Source: Bacillota bacterium (GTDB lineage Bacteria; Bacillota; Clostridia; Lachnospirales; Cellulosilyticaceae). Taken from it: a stretch of DNA of 8,086 bases. Shown here one piece after another: positions 1 through 6,640 of the stretch. The stretch lies in assembly GCA_023415525.1 (NCBI GenBank), contig JAEZKI010000052.1, positions 1-8,086 on the forward strand. The letters run 5' to 3'. A model generated the notes under the pieces. That model made no database searches. It had not been told where the DNA came from and worked only from the letters and a program-made list of their open reading frames with translations. Each line of letters opens with the position of its first letter. Position 1 is the stretch's first letter. The position numbers and the translations under genes were made by a program.

Positions 1-811
1 GGCTAAGGGATTCAAACCCAATCAGAACCCCTGTGCACCTACTTCTCCTAGCAGCCTCTAATAGCTCATCATCAAAGGCTACATCTGCCGTTGCATTAGT
101 TGCCCACCTTATATTTAGTTTTTCTAATTCTTTCATCATCTCCAATGCATATTCTCTTGGCTTAAAAAAATTAGGATCAAAAAAAATAACCTTATTCGTT
201 TTGAGAGCCTTTAATTCATCTACTACTGCTTCTATAGGTCTTGGATTACTTCGCCACATTTTACTAATGGCACAAAACTTACAGCCATTATTACATCCTC
301 TGTCTGCAATAATAGCTGGAATTCCTAAATACTTAGCACGGCTTACTCTTTCTCTAGCAGGTACCTTTATATGACAGATATCAAACTTTTGATGATCATA
401 GACCTTTTGAGGCCGTCCCCTATTAAAATCATAAAAAAAAGCTGGCAAAGAAATCTCTGCTGCCCCTATAATAACTGTATCCCCATGTTCTAAGCCTTCT
501 TCTGGCATATTACTTACATGATATCCCCCCAACAAAATATACGCACCACGCTGTTTAAATGCCTTTGCATGCTCATATGCTTGTATACTAGAAGATGTCT
601 CAAAACTAATAGCTACCACATCATACTTTTTCTTATCATAATCTACCTTCTGCGACATTTCATCACATACATCCATCTCAATCCCTAAATCCGTTGGCAC
701 TAACGAAATCAGTGTGGATAATGTTAAAGAAGGATAACTAAGTAATTTAGATAACTTTCCCCTATAACTTCTTTCATCCTTATTCCACGCATGAATCAAT
801 AATAACTTCAT
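1..811 (-). CDS. Radical SAM protein with B12-binding-like N-terminal domain (3' end outside window)
   Basis: The frame is open from an ATG at 811 to the window edge, giving 270 codons with the C-terminus missing. A strong Shine-Dalgarno, GGGGAGGA (816-823), lies 4 bases before the ATG. Residues 1-130 resemble the Rossmann-like cobalamin-binding domain of B12-type radical SAM enzymes, with a GGYHVSNMPEEGL segment (95-107) and VIIGAAE (113-119) where relatives have GGxHxxxxPEE and VxGEGE. I do not see the DxHxxG motif of base-off B12 proteins. The radical SAM core follows: RGCNNGCKFC at 171-180 supplies the CxxxCxxC triad (C173, C177, C180) that would bind the 4Fe-4S cluster and SAM. RPIEAVVDELKAL and FFDPNFF (210-216) match the downstream strands of the family. 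The enzyme is probably cytoplasmic, with an unknown substrate (methylation or another radical reaction). The family call is confident; the specific reaction is not. Confidence 0.88.
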   Translation of the reverse strand, partial: MKLLLIHAWNKDERSYRGKLSKLLSYPSLTLSTLISLVPTDLGIEMDVCDEMSQKVDYDKKKYDVVAISFETSSSIQAYEHAKAFKQRGAYILLGGYHVSNMPEEGLEHGDTVIIGAAEISLPAFFYDFNRGRPQKVYDHQKFDICHIKVPARERVSRAKYLGIPAIIADRGCNNGCKFCAISKMWRSNPRPIEAVVDELKALKTNKVIFFDPNFFKPREYALEMMKELEKLNIRWATNATADVAFDDELLEAARRSRCTGVLIGFESLS

Positions 812-846
812 AACTTCCTCCCCACGGGTGTATAATAATATACAAT

Positions 847-875
847 ATTATATAATATTAAAAATATTTTATCAG
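847..875 (-). promoter_or_regulatory. Probable sigma-A promoter of the radical SAM gene
   Basis: On the minus strand a perfect -10 TATAAT (847-852) is separated by 17 bases from CTGATA (870-875), a 4/6 match to the -35 consensus. It lies about 35 bases upstream of the ATG at 811, with the Shine-Dalgarno between. The surrounding AT richness offers other partly matching hexamers, so the exact site is inferred. Confidence 0.5.
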
Positions 876-945
876 TATATATCATCTATATTTTTCATGT
901 CTTCTTTTCGACGTCATCATATTAGGGTTTAATTTAAATGGGTTA

Positions 946-993
946 TAAGCAAAAAAGGAACCATGCTCATATGCATGATTCCTTTTTTGCTTA
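946..993 (-). terminator. Rho-independent terminator after the SLH gene
   Basis: A long inverted repeat (946-966 with 973-993, 20 of 21 positions paired) has a six-base loop. Its 3' arm on the minus strand contains a run of six T. It lies about 60 bases past the stop of the SLH-protein gene and before the radical SAM promoter, so it separates the two units. The near symmetry would also let it act on plus-strand transcripts. Confidence 0.75.
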
Positions 994-1052
994 CCACTAC
1001 TTCCCCCTAATACTCACCCTTTCTTTGCCTACTCCTAGAAAGATGTAATATT

Positions 1053-2972
1053 TTATTTCTCTAACATTTTACGATAAGTCATAAAAAGGGCGGCTACCTC
1101 TGCTCTTGTAGCATTGTTTTTAGGCGCAAGCTTTCCATCTCCTGTACCGGACACAATGCCCTTTTCTACTGCCCATGCCATGGCTTCTTTGGCATAATCA
1201 GCTATGAGATTTGCATCCTTAAAGTTAGTTAATGTGCCATTAGCCTTTGGTGAGCCACTGTACTGCCAAAGCATTGTCACAAGCTGCTCTCTTAGCACAT
1301 TACCACTTGGGTTGCTACCATCTGAAACTTTATTCTCCATGGCCCACCTACGTGCCTTTTCAAATACATCTTCCCCTGATAGCTCCTCACCCTGAAGACG
1401 TCCTAGTACTGTCCAAACCATAGCACGAGTCATTAACTGCTCTGGTTCAAAGCTATTCTCCGTACTTCCTACAAAGAGCTTCTTTTCATTCACAAACTTC
1501 ACAGCTTCATAATACCAATTGGTTTCTGCCACATCGTTAAAGGTATTTTCCCATGTTGTAGGTTGTTCATTTGTAGAAGGTGTCGCAGGTTCCTTTTGAC
1601 TTTCCTTAAAGGTGGTTTCTATGGTTACCTTACCACTGGGCATCTTGAAGGAATAGGTGCCATCTGCATTTTTAGTCACTTCAATGCTGTTGCCTTTGTC
1701 ATCCTTTACTACTAGTGTATCTATTTCATAGCCTGCTTCTGCCTTAGGTGTCAATTTTACCATCTCACCTGCAGTTGCTTTTTCTTTATCTAATACCAGT
1801 TGACCATGCTCTGTTTTAGAACGATCAGTGGTGACTGTATAGCTAGGAGTATAGGTGTTACCACCACCTCCGCCACCACCTGAAGCAGAACCCCCACTAC
1901 TAATAGCCTTAAAAGTTACAGTAATGGTATGGCCAGCCTTTACATCATCAAAAGTATAGCTTGAAAGGGCTCCTTTGCTTACACCATCCACCTTTACCTC
2001 CTCAATGGCATAACCACTGTTTGGTGTAATGGTATAGCTTTGATTGGCTCCTTTATTAACTACTGTAGCCCCAGTTGGTGAAATACTTCCTCCTGCACCT
2101 GCTGTTGCTGTAATCGTATACTTTCTTCTCCATTTAGCTGGTGAACCTGCTGCTTTTATTGACTCACCCCAATTATCATAAGAGCCGATAGTTCCTTCAT
2201 AAAGTTCTACATTAGGGTCAATTACAATAGTCTTTGCCTTTATTGCTCTTGCATTTAGTCCATTGTCCTTTGTTACTGCTTGCCCCTCACCACGGGTCGA
2301 AATAGTTAATGTACCTTTCAAAGCCTGAAGTCCAGCACCTGTACCTCCTTTGGCATTGAGCTTAACCTGATCCCCTATCTCAAGGGCATCTGTCAAGTCT
2401 GCAAAAAAGCCTAAACTTCCTCCATCTGCTGCTAGACTTCCATCCTCACTAACAGTAACACGTTTGTTGTTATAGATGGCAATAGCAGTTGAGGGAGATG
2501 TTATCGTGTTATTTCCCTTTATAACAAGGTTTAAATTCATAACCTTATCGTTACCACTGCTTTTTCCTATCATTATAGCATCCCCACTATTTGATGTAAT
2601 GTTGGCACTGCTAAGGATTAAAGTATAGGTAGGAAGTTCTCCCTCATTCTCTTCTCTTTTAACTGCCCAGTTCCATATTGAATCAGTTGGTAGTTCAGTA
2701 GCATTTTTCCCAGTTTCTATAATGGTCAGTCCGTCTGACGAGGTTGTTCCAAAAGTAAAGCAACCAGGTGTGGTAGGCATGGTGACTAGTAAGTGTCCAC
2801 CTACCCCATAATTAAAGCCAATATTGTCACTAAGTTCCGCAGCTTGTCCATCCCATGTTCCATACCAACTTCCATTCCATGATCCAGTCCATGCAGCTAA
2901 GGTAAGCTGGGCTGGCAGCAAGGTACACACCATACATAGCGTAAGTAATGCACTAAAAATACGTTTTCTCAC
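1053..2972 (-). CDS. Secreted S-layer-homology protein with InlB-type repeats
   Basis: This 639-residue surface protein starts at GTG (2970-2972), 8 bases after a GGGGG Shine-Dalgarno. Residues 1-26 form a signal peptide (MRKR, hydrophobic core, LTLA cleavage site). Residues 28-43 are four WxGx repeats. Residues 44-280 are Gly/Asn/Ser-rich with many short beta-strand-like segments (TLILSSANITSNSGDAI, LNLVIKGNNTI), suggesting a beta-helix-like or carbohydrate-binding fold, but I cannot name the family. Residues 284-356 and 377-457 are InlB/Flg_new-type repeats (GYAIEEVKVDG, GYEIDTLVVKDDKG), separated by a seven-glycine linker (365-371). Three SLH domains end the protein (about 477-530, 534-575, 583-636), with TRAM, LREQ and TRAE at the usual motif position; these normally bind pyruvylated secondary cell-wall polymer. 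No catalytic domain is visible, so an adhesin, structural or binding role is inferred. Confidence 0.9.
   Translation of the reverse strand: MRKRIFSALLTLCMVCTLLPAQLTLAAWTGSWNGSWYGTWDGQAAELSDNIGFNYGVGGHLLVTMPTTPGCFTFGTTSSDGLTIIETGKNATELPTDSIWNWAVKREENEGELPTYTLILSSANITSNSGDAIMIGKSSGNDKVMNLNLVIKGNNTITSPSTAIAIYNNKRVTVSEDGSLAADGGSLGFFADLTDALEIGDQVKLNAKGGTGAGLQALKGTLTISTRGEGQAVTKDNGLNARAIKAKTIVIDPNVELYEGTIGSYDNWGESIKAAGSPAKWRRKYTITATAGAGGSISPTGATVVNKGANQSYTITPNSGYAIEEVKVDGVSKGALSSYTFDDVKAGHTITVTFKAISSGGSASGGGGGGGNTYTPSYTVTTDRSKTEHGQLVLDKEKATAGEMVKLTPKAEAGYEIDTLVVKDDKGNSIEVTKNADGTYSFKMPSGKVTIETTFKESQKEPATPSTNEQPTTWENTFNDVAETNWYYEAVKFVNEKKLFVGSTENSFEPEQLMTRAMVWTVLGRLQGEELSGEDVFEKARRWAMENKVSDGSNPSGNVLREQLVTMLWQYSGSPKANGTLTNFKDANLIADYAKEAMAWAVEKGIVSGTGDGKLAPKNNATRAEVAALFMTYRKMLEK
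2844..2891 (-). repeat. Tandem repeat encoding four WxGx units
   Basis: Four imperfect 12-bp units just after the signal peptide encode WTGS, WNGS, WYGT and WDGQ (residues 28-43). Tryptophan falls at 28, 32, 36 and 40. The spacing would expose a row of aromatic side chains at the mature N-terminus; a binding role is only a guess. Confidence 0.7.
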
Positions 2973-3009
2973 TTTTTATTCCCCCTTTATGTATCATTGA
3001 AGTATCTCA

Positions 3010-3018
3010 TTTATACCA
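3010..3018 (-). promoter_or_regulatory. Candidate extended -10 of the SLH gene
   Basis: The minus strand carries TGGTATAAA, an extended -10 (TGn plus a 5/6 hexamer), about 37 bases before the GTG start. No good -35 hexamer lies 16-18 bases upstream, as is usual for extended -10 promoters. The match is short in AT-rich DNA, so this is tentative. Confidence 0.35.
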
Positions 3019-3114
3019 ATCAAATATATACTTATTTTTACTTCATTATCTAATCTTTTTACCAAACATACAGAATACGTAATAGAACACAAATAAATGG
3101 ATAATTTTGTAACT

Positions 3115-3149
3115 TAAAATAGCGTAGCAGTTAAAAACCGCTACGCTAT
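3115..3149 (-). terminator. Terminator-like hairpin after rsmA
   Basis: A perfect 10-bp stem (3119-3128 with 3140-3149; arm ATAGCGTAGC) encloses an 11-base loop. On the minus strand it runs into TTTT. It begins about 78 bases past the rsmA stop and precedes the SLH promoter region. The GC-containing stem is convincing; the U-tract is short, so termination may be partial. Confidence 0.6.
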
Positions 3150-3227
3150 AAAGTCTAACTTATTGGGGTCACATCATTAATTATTTCACGATTCTTCTTT
3201 TTTATTTTTCTCTTAAGTCTTCACTAT

Positions 3228-4097
3228 CTAGCCTCGATGGGCGTCTATATAATTAGATAGTCTAGCAAACTCTTGAAGGGACAAGGTCTCGCCTCTTGTG
3301 GTTGCCCCAATGCCACTTTCATCGAGCAACTCTTTCAATCTTTCTTTAGAGAGGCCTAATTCCGCATTGGCTCCTAGTGTATTTAAAAGTGTTTTTCGTC
3401 GTTGTAGGAAACTGGATTTAATGATGCGAAACATTTGGTCTTTATTATTCACCTCTACCACGGGTTCTTTATTTAAGGTGAGCTTCAAAACAGCTGAGTC
3501 TACATTGGGACGTGGCATAAAGCAGTTACGTGGCACATTGGCTACTAGATAGGGCTCTGCAAAGTAGTTTACGGAAACGGTAATGGCTCCGTATTGTTTA
3601 CTTCCAGGAGGGGAGGCCAACCTGTCAGCTACTTCCTTTTGCACCATCACTGTGATACTCTCTATAGGCAATTCATTTTCTAATAATGTCATAATAATAG
3701 GCGTTGTAATATAGTAAGGCAAATTGGCTACAACTTTAATGGGACGATCAGGGGATTCCTTTTGAATTAATGCCCTCAGATCTACCTTTAAAATATCCTT
3801 GTGGATAAGCTGGAAGTTATCTTCTTTGCCAAATTGCTCCTCTAGAATAGGGATAAGCTGATTATCAATTTCTACTGAAATAACCTTCCCTGCATTTTCT
3901 ATAAGGGCCTGTGTCACACTTCCTATGCCTGGGCCTATCTCCAAAACACAATCTTCTTTTGTAATATGAGCTGAACGAATTATTTTATCTAATACATGGG
4001 GATCTATCAAAAAGTTTTGTCCAAACTTTTTTTGAAAAATAAAAGCATATTTATTAAGTACCGCCTTGGTTCCTTCAGGGGTTGCTATCTTTTGCAT
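3228..4097 (-). CDS. rsmA: 16S rRNA (adenine1518-N6/adenine1519-N6)-dimethyltransferase RsmA/KsgA
   Basis: This cytoplasmic enzyme uses SAM to dimethylate two adjacent adenines in the 3'-terminal hairpin of 16S rRNA, a late step of 30S maturation. From the ATG at 4097 the protein has 289 residues, close to the roughly 290 usual for Bacillus KsgA. Visible family motifs are GQNFLID (26-32), the SAM-binding loop EIGPGIGS (53-60), catalytic NLPYY (125-129), QKEVADR (153-159), FMPRPNVDS (193-201) and QRRKTL (232-237). An in-frame ATG at 4127 would add ten residues, MIQQEGVKNL, but it has no Shine-Dalgarno, overlaps a likely -10 element and is absent from homologues, which begin near the M-x-K-IATP stretch. 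AAGGAG (4109-4114) serves the shorter start; a TTG at 4098-4100 is an alternative. In B. subtilis ksgA follows rnmV; here it follows yabE directly. Confidence 0.96.
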   Translation of the reverse strand: MQKIATPEGTKAVLNKYAFIFQKKFGQNFLIDPHVLDKIIRSAHITKEDCVLEIGPGIGSVTQALIENAGKVISVEIDNQLIPILEEQFGKEDNFQLIHKDILKVDLRALIQKESPDRPIKVVANLPYYITTPIIMTLLENELPIESITVMVQKEVADRLASPPGSKQYGAITVSVNYFAEPYLVANVPRNCFMPRPNVDSAVLKLTLNKEPVVEVNNKDQMFRIIKSSFLQRRKTLLNTLGANAELGLSKERLKELLDESGIGATTRGETLSLQEFARLSNYIDAHRG

Positions 4098-4108
4098 CAA
4101 GTTCTTCA

Positions 4109-4114
4109 CTCCTT
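4109..4114 (-). promoter_or_regulatory. Ribosome binding site that decides the rsmA start
   Basis: AAGGAG on the minus strand lies 8 bases before an in-frame TTG (4098-4100) and 11 before the ATG at 4095-4097. It is inside the coding frame of the longer possible start at 4127, which itself has no Shine-Dalgarno. This favours the shorter protein. Confidence 0.7.
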
Positions 4115-4122
4115 CTTGCTGT

Positions 4123-4152
4123 ATCATACCACATTCTAAAAAGCTCTGTATA
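4123..4152 (-). promoter_or_regulatory. Probable extended -10 promoter of rsmA
   Basis: The minus strand shows TGGTATGAT (4123-4131), an extended -10 with a 5/6 hexamer, and TATACA (4147-4152, 4/6 to the -35 consensus) with an 18-base spacer. It lies just past the yabE terminator. Transcription would start near 4116, leaving a leader of only about 20 bases that still includes the AAGGAG. Confidence 0.45.
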
Positions 4153-4181
4153 GTAGTATCAGCCCTTTGCTTTATTTTTAG

Positions 4182-4216
4182 TACAAAACAAAAGAGCCTC
4201 CTACAAGAAGACTCTT
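4182..4216 (-). terminator. Rho-independent terminator of yabE
   Basis: On the minus strand a 25-base hairpin (4192-4216; AAGAG pairs with CTCTT, 10 pairs including two G-T, loop of five) is followed by TTTTGTTTT. It starts 9 bases past the yabE stop. It should separate yabE from rsmA. Confidence 0.82.
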
Positions 4217-4225
4217 CTTAAAACT

Positions 4226-5242
4226 CTATTCATTTCTAGCAGCTAAGACGTCTAAGTCTTGATCAGCTAGTACATATACTTTTCTTTGTCTACGACCAAA
4301 CTGACGACATTCCGCCTTCGTTTCAAAGAACAGGTCCACGATGTTTCCTTTAATGGCACCACCTGTATCTCCTGCTATAGCCAAGCCATAACCCTCAACA
4401 TAAAGTTTAGTACCTAGAGGAATGACCCTTGGGTCTACAGCTATGATTCCTACACCAGCTCGCATACCACTTGCTGTTTGACTTCCCCAGCCATCTCCTT
4501 CAGTATCCGTATAAGCTGTGGCTTCCATGTCATACATTTTAGTGTATTCATAAGCTATTCCTTTTGAATCTCTTATTACATCTCTAGCTCCAATAAGTAT
4601 AATCTCATCTACACTTGGGACAAGCACCTCAGATTCTTTAACTGTTTCGCTTACTAATTCATTACCAACATAGGTTCTCTCAATGTTTACTCTCTGAGTA
4701 CCCTTTATGCCTGCTTGCTTAACTTCTGTCTCACCTATTTTAAGCTCTTCACTTTCTATTTTCACAACATTGTAAGCAATCTCTTGCTCTTGGGTGAATT
4801 TCTCGACTCTTGTTGTCTTAACCACAATATCCATACCATCTGTAATTAGAGTCTGTTCACTTGGTTCTACAACTAATTCTTGCTCACTTTGGAAATTTTT
4901 TGCCTTAAGAATATCTCCAACGGTTTTAAATCCTGTCTTAAACTGAACACTTTGGCCGTCTACGGTAAGGTTTACAGTTGGTTTCCATCTTTCAATGGTA
5001 ACCTTTAGATTATTATCTATTAATGTCTCTACACTTGGTGTAATCGTGTCTTTTTCCTCTAATGTAATATTTAATTGTCTTAATAATTGGTCTACACTGG
5101 TAGCTTCCGTTTCATATTGAGTCACTTTCCCATCATCAACTACTGTAACGATTTTAGATAGGGATTGGTAGGCTGTAATACTAATCGTACCTAGCATAAA
5201 CAACACAATAACCAATAAAGCGATTCTACTTCGATTCTTCAT
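4226..5242 (-). CDS. yabE: YabE-like cell-wall protein: DUF348, DUF348, G5 and 3D domains
   Basis: This 338-residue protein has a short basic N-terminus and one hydrophobic segment (about 7-24) acting as a membrane anchor or uncleaved signal; the rest lies outside the membrane. Two DUF348 repeats (about 31-72 and 88-128) precede a G5 domain (about 143-218; IESEELKIGETEVKQAG) and a C-terminal 3D domain (about 237-327). The 3D domain shows the conserved aspartates in AVDPRVIPLGT (D270), GDTGGAIKGN (D292) and IVDLFF (D303). The 3D fold is shared with MltA-type lytic transglycosylases and the Rpf-like family, so a role in peptidoglycan remodelling is likely. The start is secure: AAGGAGGT (5247-5254) lies 4 bases before the ATG. 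The gene sits between tatD and rsmA, as yabE does in B. subtilis, but has a long leader region and its own terminator. Confidence 0.93.
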   Translation of the reverse strand: MKNRSRIALLVIVLFMLGTISITAYQSLSKIVTVVDDGKVTQYETEATSVDQLLRQLNITLEEKDTITPSVETLIDNNLKVTIERWKPTVNLTVDGQSVQFKTGFKTVGDILKAKNFQSEQELVVEPSEQTLITDGMDIVVKTTRVEKFTQEQEIAYNVVKIESEELKIGETEVKQAGIKGTQRVNIERTYVGNELVSETVKESEVLVPSVDEIILIGARDVIRDSKGIAYEYTKMYDMEATAYTDTEGDGWGSQTASGMRAGVGIIAVDPRVIPLGTKLYVEGYGLAIAGDTGGAIKGNIVDLFFETKAECRQFGRRQRKVYVLADQDLDVLAARNE

Positions 5243-5450
5243 GAATACCTCCTTAAAATTGGCTTGCTCTAGTAGCTAAAGTTTAGTGTGTCTTTTACTA
5301 ACTAAAACAATTTGATTTTCACACTTGATCTGGTGAATCGAGCTTTACTACAATCATTTGGTAATAAATGTAATTTTTAGTTTATTTCAACTACATTTCA
5401 AATTGTAATATAACTTCATAAGAATTTCAAGCCTTTTGTAATAACTTTTC

Positions 5451-5464
5451 TTGGAAATTTCCAA
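5451..5464. repeat. Perfect 14-bp palindrome upstream of yabE
   Basis: TTGGAAATTTCCAA is fully self-complementary with no spacer, the form expected of a dimeric repressor site. It lies just downstream of the weak yabE promoter candidate. No partner regulator is known here, and AT-rich palindromes arise by chance. Confidence 0.35.
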
Positions 5465-5629
5465 AAAAACACGCATTTTTAATTTCCATTCAACGAATTA
5501 TCAAGGCCTACAGAGTCAAAAAAAGTTTTTTTTAATTAGTGTAACTTAACATTTTTGTAACATCTAATTAATAACTATTATATTCACATTTTTAGAATTT
5601 TATACCATTTATTTTTATTTTTATGGGCA

Positions 5630-5638
5630 TGCTATAAT
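5630..5638 (+). promoter_or_regulatory. Plus-strand extended -10 motif in the intergenic gap
   Basis: TGCTATAAT matches the extended -10 consensus perfectly on the plus strand, about 120 bases before a hairpin able to terminate plus-strand transcription (5751-5781). No -35 is visible. It could start a short RNA facing tatD, but the local AT content makes a chance match quite possible. Confidence 0.25.
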
Positions 5639-5740
5639 AATAAACAATTTTTTAGATATTTATTTCTTTTTTTAGTTATTTTTTTATACTTAAGTTTAAT
5701 ATTAAATAGCATAATAATATCCTGTAAGTTTAGTATACGT

Positions 5741-5781
5741 AAACAAAATAAAAAAACAGTTTTTTACAAAAACTGTTTTTT
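5741..5781 (-). terminator. tatD terminator, probably bidirectional
   Basis: A perfect 14-bp stem (5751-5764 with 5768-5781; core AACAGTTTTT) has a three-base loop. It is followed on the minus strand by TTTTTTTATTTTGTTT. It starts about 32 bases past the tatD stop. On the plus strand it is followed by TTTTTTATTTTAT, so it can act in both directions. Confidence 0.8.
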
Positions 5782-5813
5782 ATTTTATCTATTAGCTTAT
5801 AGTTTGTTACTAT

Positions 5814-6575
5814 CTAGGTCATTTTAAACATTCGAAGTGCATTAGCGTAGGTGATGTCCTCTACTTCAGTTGTACTGACACCTTTTAATTCACTAATCTT
5901 CTGAACCACATACTTTAAATAAGAGGAATCATTCCTTTCTCCTCTATAAGGAATAGGGGTTAAATAAGGCGCATCGGTTTCAATAAGAATTTGCTCCAAG
6001 TCAATGGCTTTTATCACTTCTACTGTCTTTTTGGCATTTTTAAAAGTACAAGAGCCACCTATGCCTATATAAAATCCCTTTTTAACATATTCCTTAGCCA
6101 GTTCCTTACTTCCTGAGAAGCAATGAATGACACCTTCTGACACCCCACTCTCATGAATTAAATCAAAAGTTTCCTGGCAGGCATCTCGGCTATGAATAAT
6201 AACAGGTAACTGAACTTCCTTGGCTAGTTCTAACTGTCTTTTAAACCACTTACGTTGCTCCTCTCGTGGCGAAAAGTCATAATAATAATCGAGGCCTATT
6301 TCACCAATAGCCACTACCTTCTCCTCTTTTGATAGCTTTTTAAGAGTTTCTATATCCTTCTCTTCTAACTCCTTTACTTCATGGGGATGTACACCAACGC
6401 TGCAATACATATAACTATATTTCTTAGCCAGCTCTACCCCCGTATAAGTAGACTTCATATCTGCTGCTGCATTGACTACTCTTCCCACTCTATGCTTAGG
6501 CAAGGCCTCTAATAAACTTTCTCTATCTTCATCAAATCGCTCATCATCATAATGAGCATGGGAATCAAAATACAT
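5814..6575 (-). CDS. tatD: TatD-family metal-dependent hydrolase (YabD-like)
   Basis: This 253-residue protein is the usual length for the cytoplasmic TatD/YcfH family, TIM-barrel amidohydrolase-type enzymes with metal-dependent DNase or 3'-5' exonuclease activity. All expected metal ligands are visible: FDSHAH (H6, H8), GEIGLDYY (91-98, E92), IIHSRD (H128), VIHCFSGS (H151) and IETDAPYL (D201). Shine-Dalgarno AAGGAG lies 8 bases before the ATG, and the N-terminus M-x-FD-x-HAH matches the family start exactly. The gene lies upstream of yabE in the same orientation, as yabD does in B. subtilis, but is followed by its own terminator. TatD is the family name; the Tat export pathway is not implied. 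The cellular role of this paralogue (DNA repair, RNA or tRNA processing) cannot be told from sequence. Confidence 0.95.
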   Translation of the reverse strand: MYFDSHAHYDDERFDEDRESLLEALPKHRVGRVVNAAADMKSTYTGVELAKKYSYMYCSVGVHPHEVKELEEKDIETLKKLSKEEKVVAIGEIGLDYYYDFSPREEQRKWFKRQLELAKEVQLPVIIHSRDACQETFDLIHESGVSEGVIHCFSGSKELAKEYVKKGFYIGIGGSCTFKNAKKTVEVIKAIDLEQILIETDAPYLTPIPYRGERNDSSYLKYVVQKISELKGVSTTEVEDITYANALRMFKMT

Positions 6576-6611
6576 TTTTATTTCTCCTTATTATCCACAT
6601 TTATTTACTTT

Positions 6612-6640
6612 ATTTTAATATTTATTCCCATGATAAACAA
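6612..6640 (-). promoter_or_regulatory. Candidate sigma-A promoter of tatD
   Basis: The minus strand has TTGTTT (6635-6640, TTG of the -35 conserved), a 17-base spacer and TAAAAT (6612-6617, 5/6 to the -10). It directly follows the hairpin after the heparinase gene. A start near 6605 would give a leader of about 30 bases containing the tatD Shine-Dalgarno. Confidence 0.4.

Larger units (their letters stand above)
5243..5813. other. AT-rich intergenic region between tatD and yabE, no gene seen
   Basis: This 571-bp stretch is very AT-rich. It holds the tatD terminator at one end and the yabE Shine-Dalgarno at the other, with no convincing ORF. A weak yabE promoter candidate on the minus strand pairs TTGATA (5499-5504, 5/6) with TAAAAA (5476-5481, 4/6) over 17 bases, implying a leader of about 225 bases. 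Within that leader, GTTTTAGT (5302-5309) can pair with ACTAAAC (5281-5287) if one base bulges. I could not match a known riboswitch. TGTAAC occurs twice (5540-5545, 5556-5561), and TTGTAATATAACTT and TTGTAATAACTT recur at about 5403 and 5437. Confidence 0.6.

Noticed and set aside
33..374. Open plus-strand frame of 113 codons
   Set aside because: It lies antisense inside the radical SAM gene, whose minus-strand frame has clear motifs and a ribosome site. The plus-strand product is low-complexity Ser/Leu-rich and has no ribosome site.
1204..1395. Open plus-strand frame of 63 codons
   Set aside because: It is antisense to the SLH-domain coding sequence, with no motif or ribosome site.
1860..1880. 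Glycine-codon run as a phase-variable repeat
   Set aside because: The seven Gly codons form an interrupted GGN tract in a linker. Unit changes would keep the frame and there is no homopolymer, so a flexible linker explains it.
3298..3552. Open plus-strand frame of 84 codons
   Set aside because: It is antisense to the conserved C-terminal part of rsmA.
5255..5480. Riboswitch (for example c-di-AMP type) in the yabE leader
   Set aside because: I could not find the conserved core or GC-rich helices; the sequence is mostly A and T with only weak local pairing.
5520..5532. A-run followed by T-run as a terminator
   Set aside because: The pairing is only A-T around a single G, with no stable stem and no gene end next to it.
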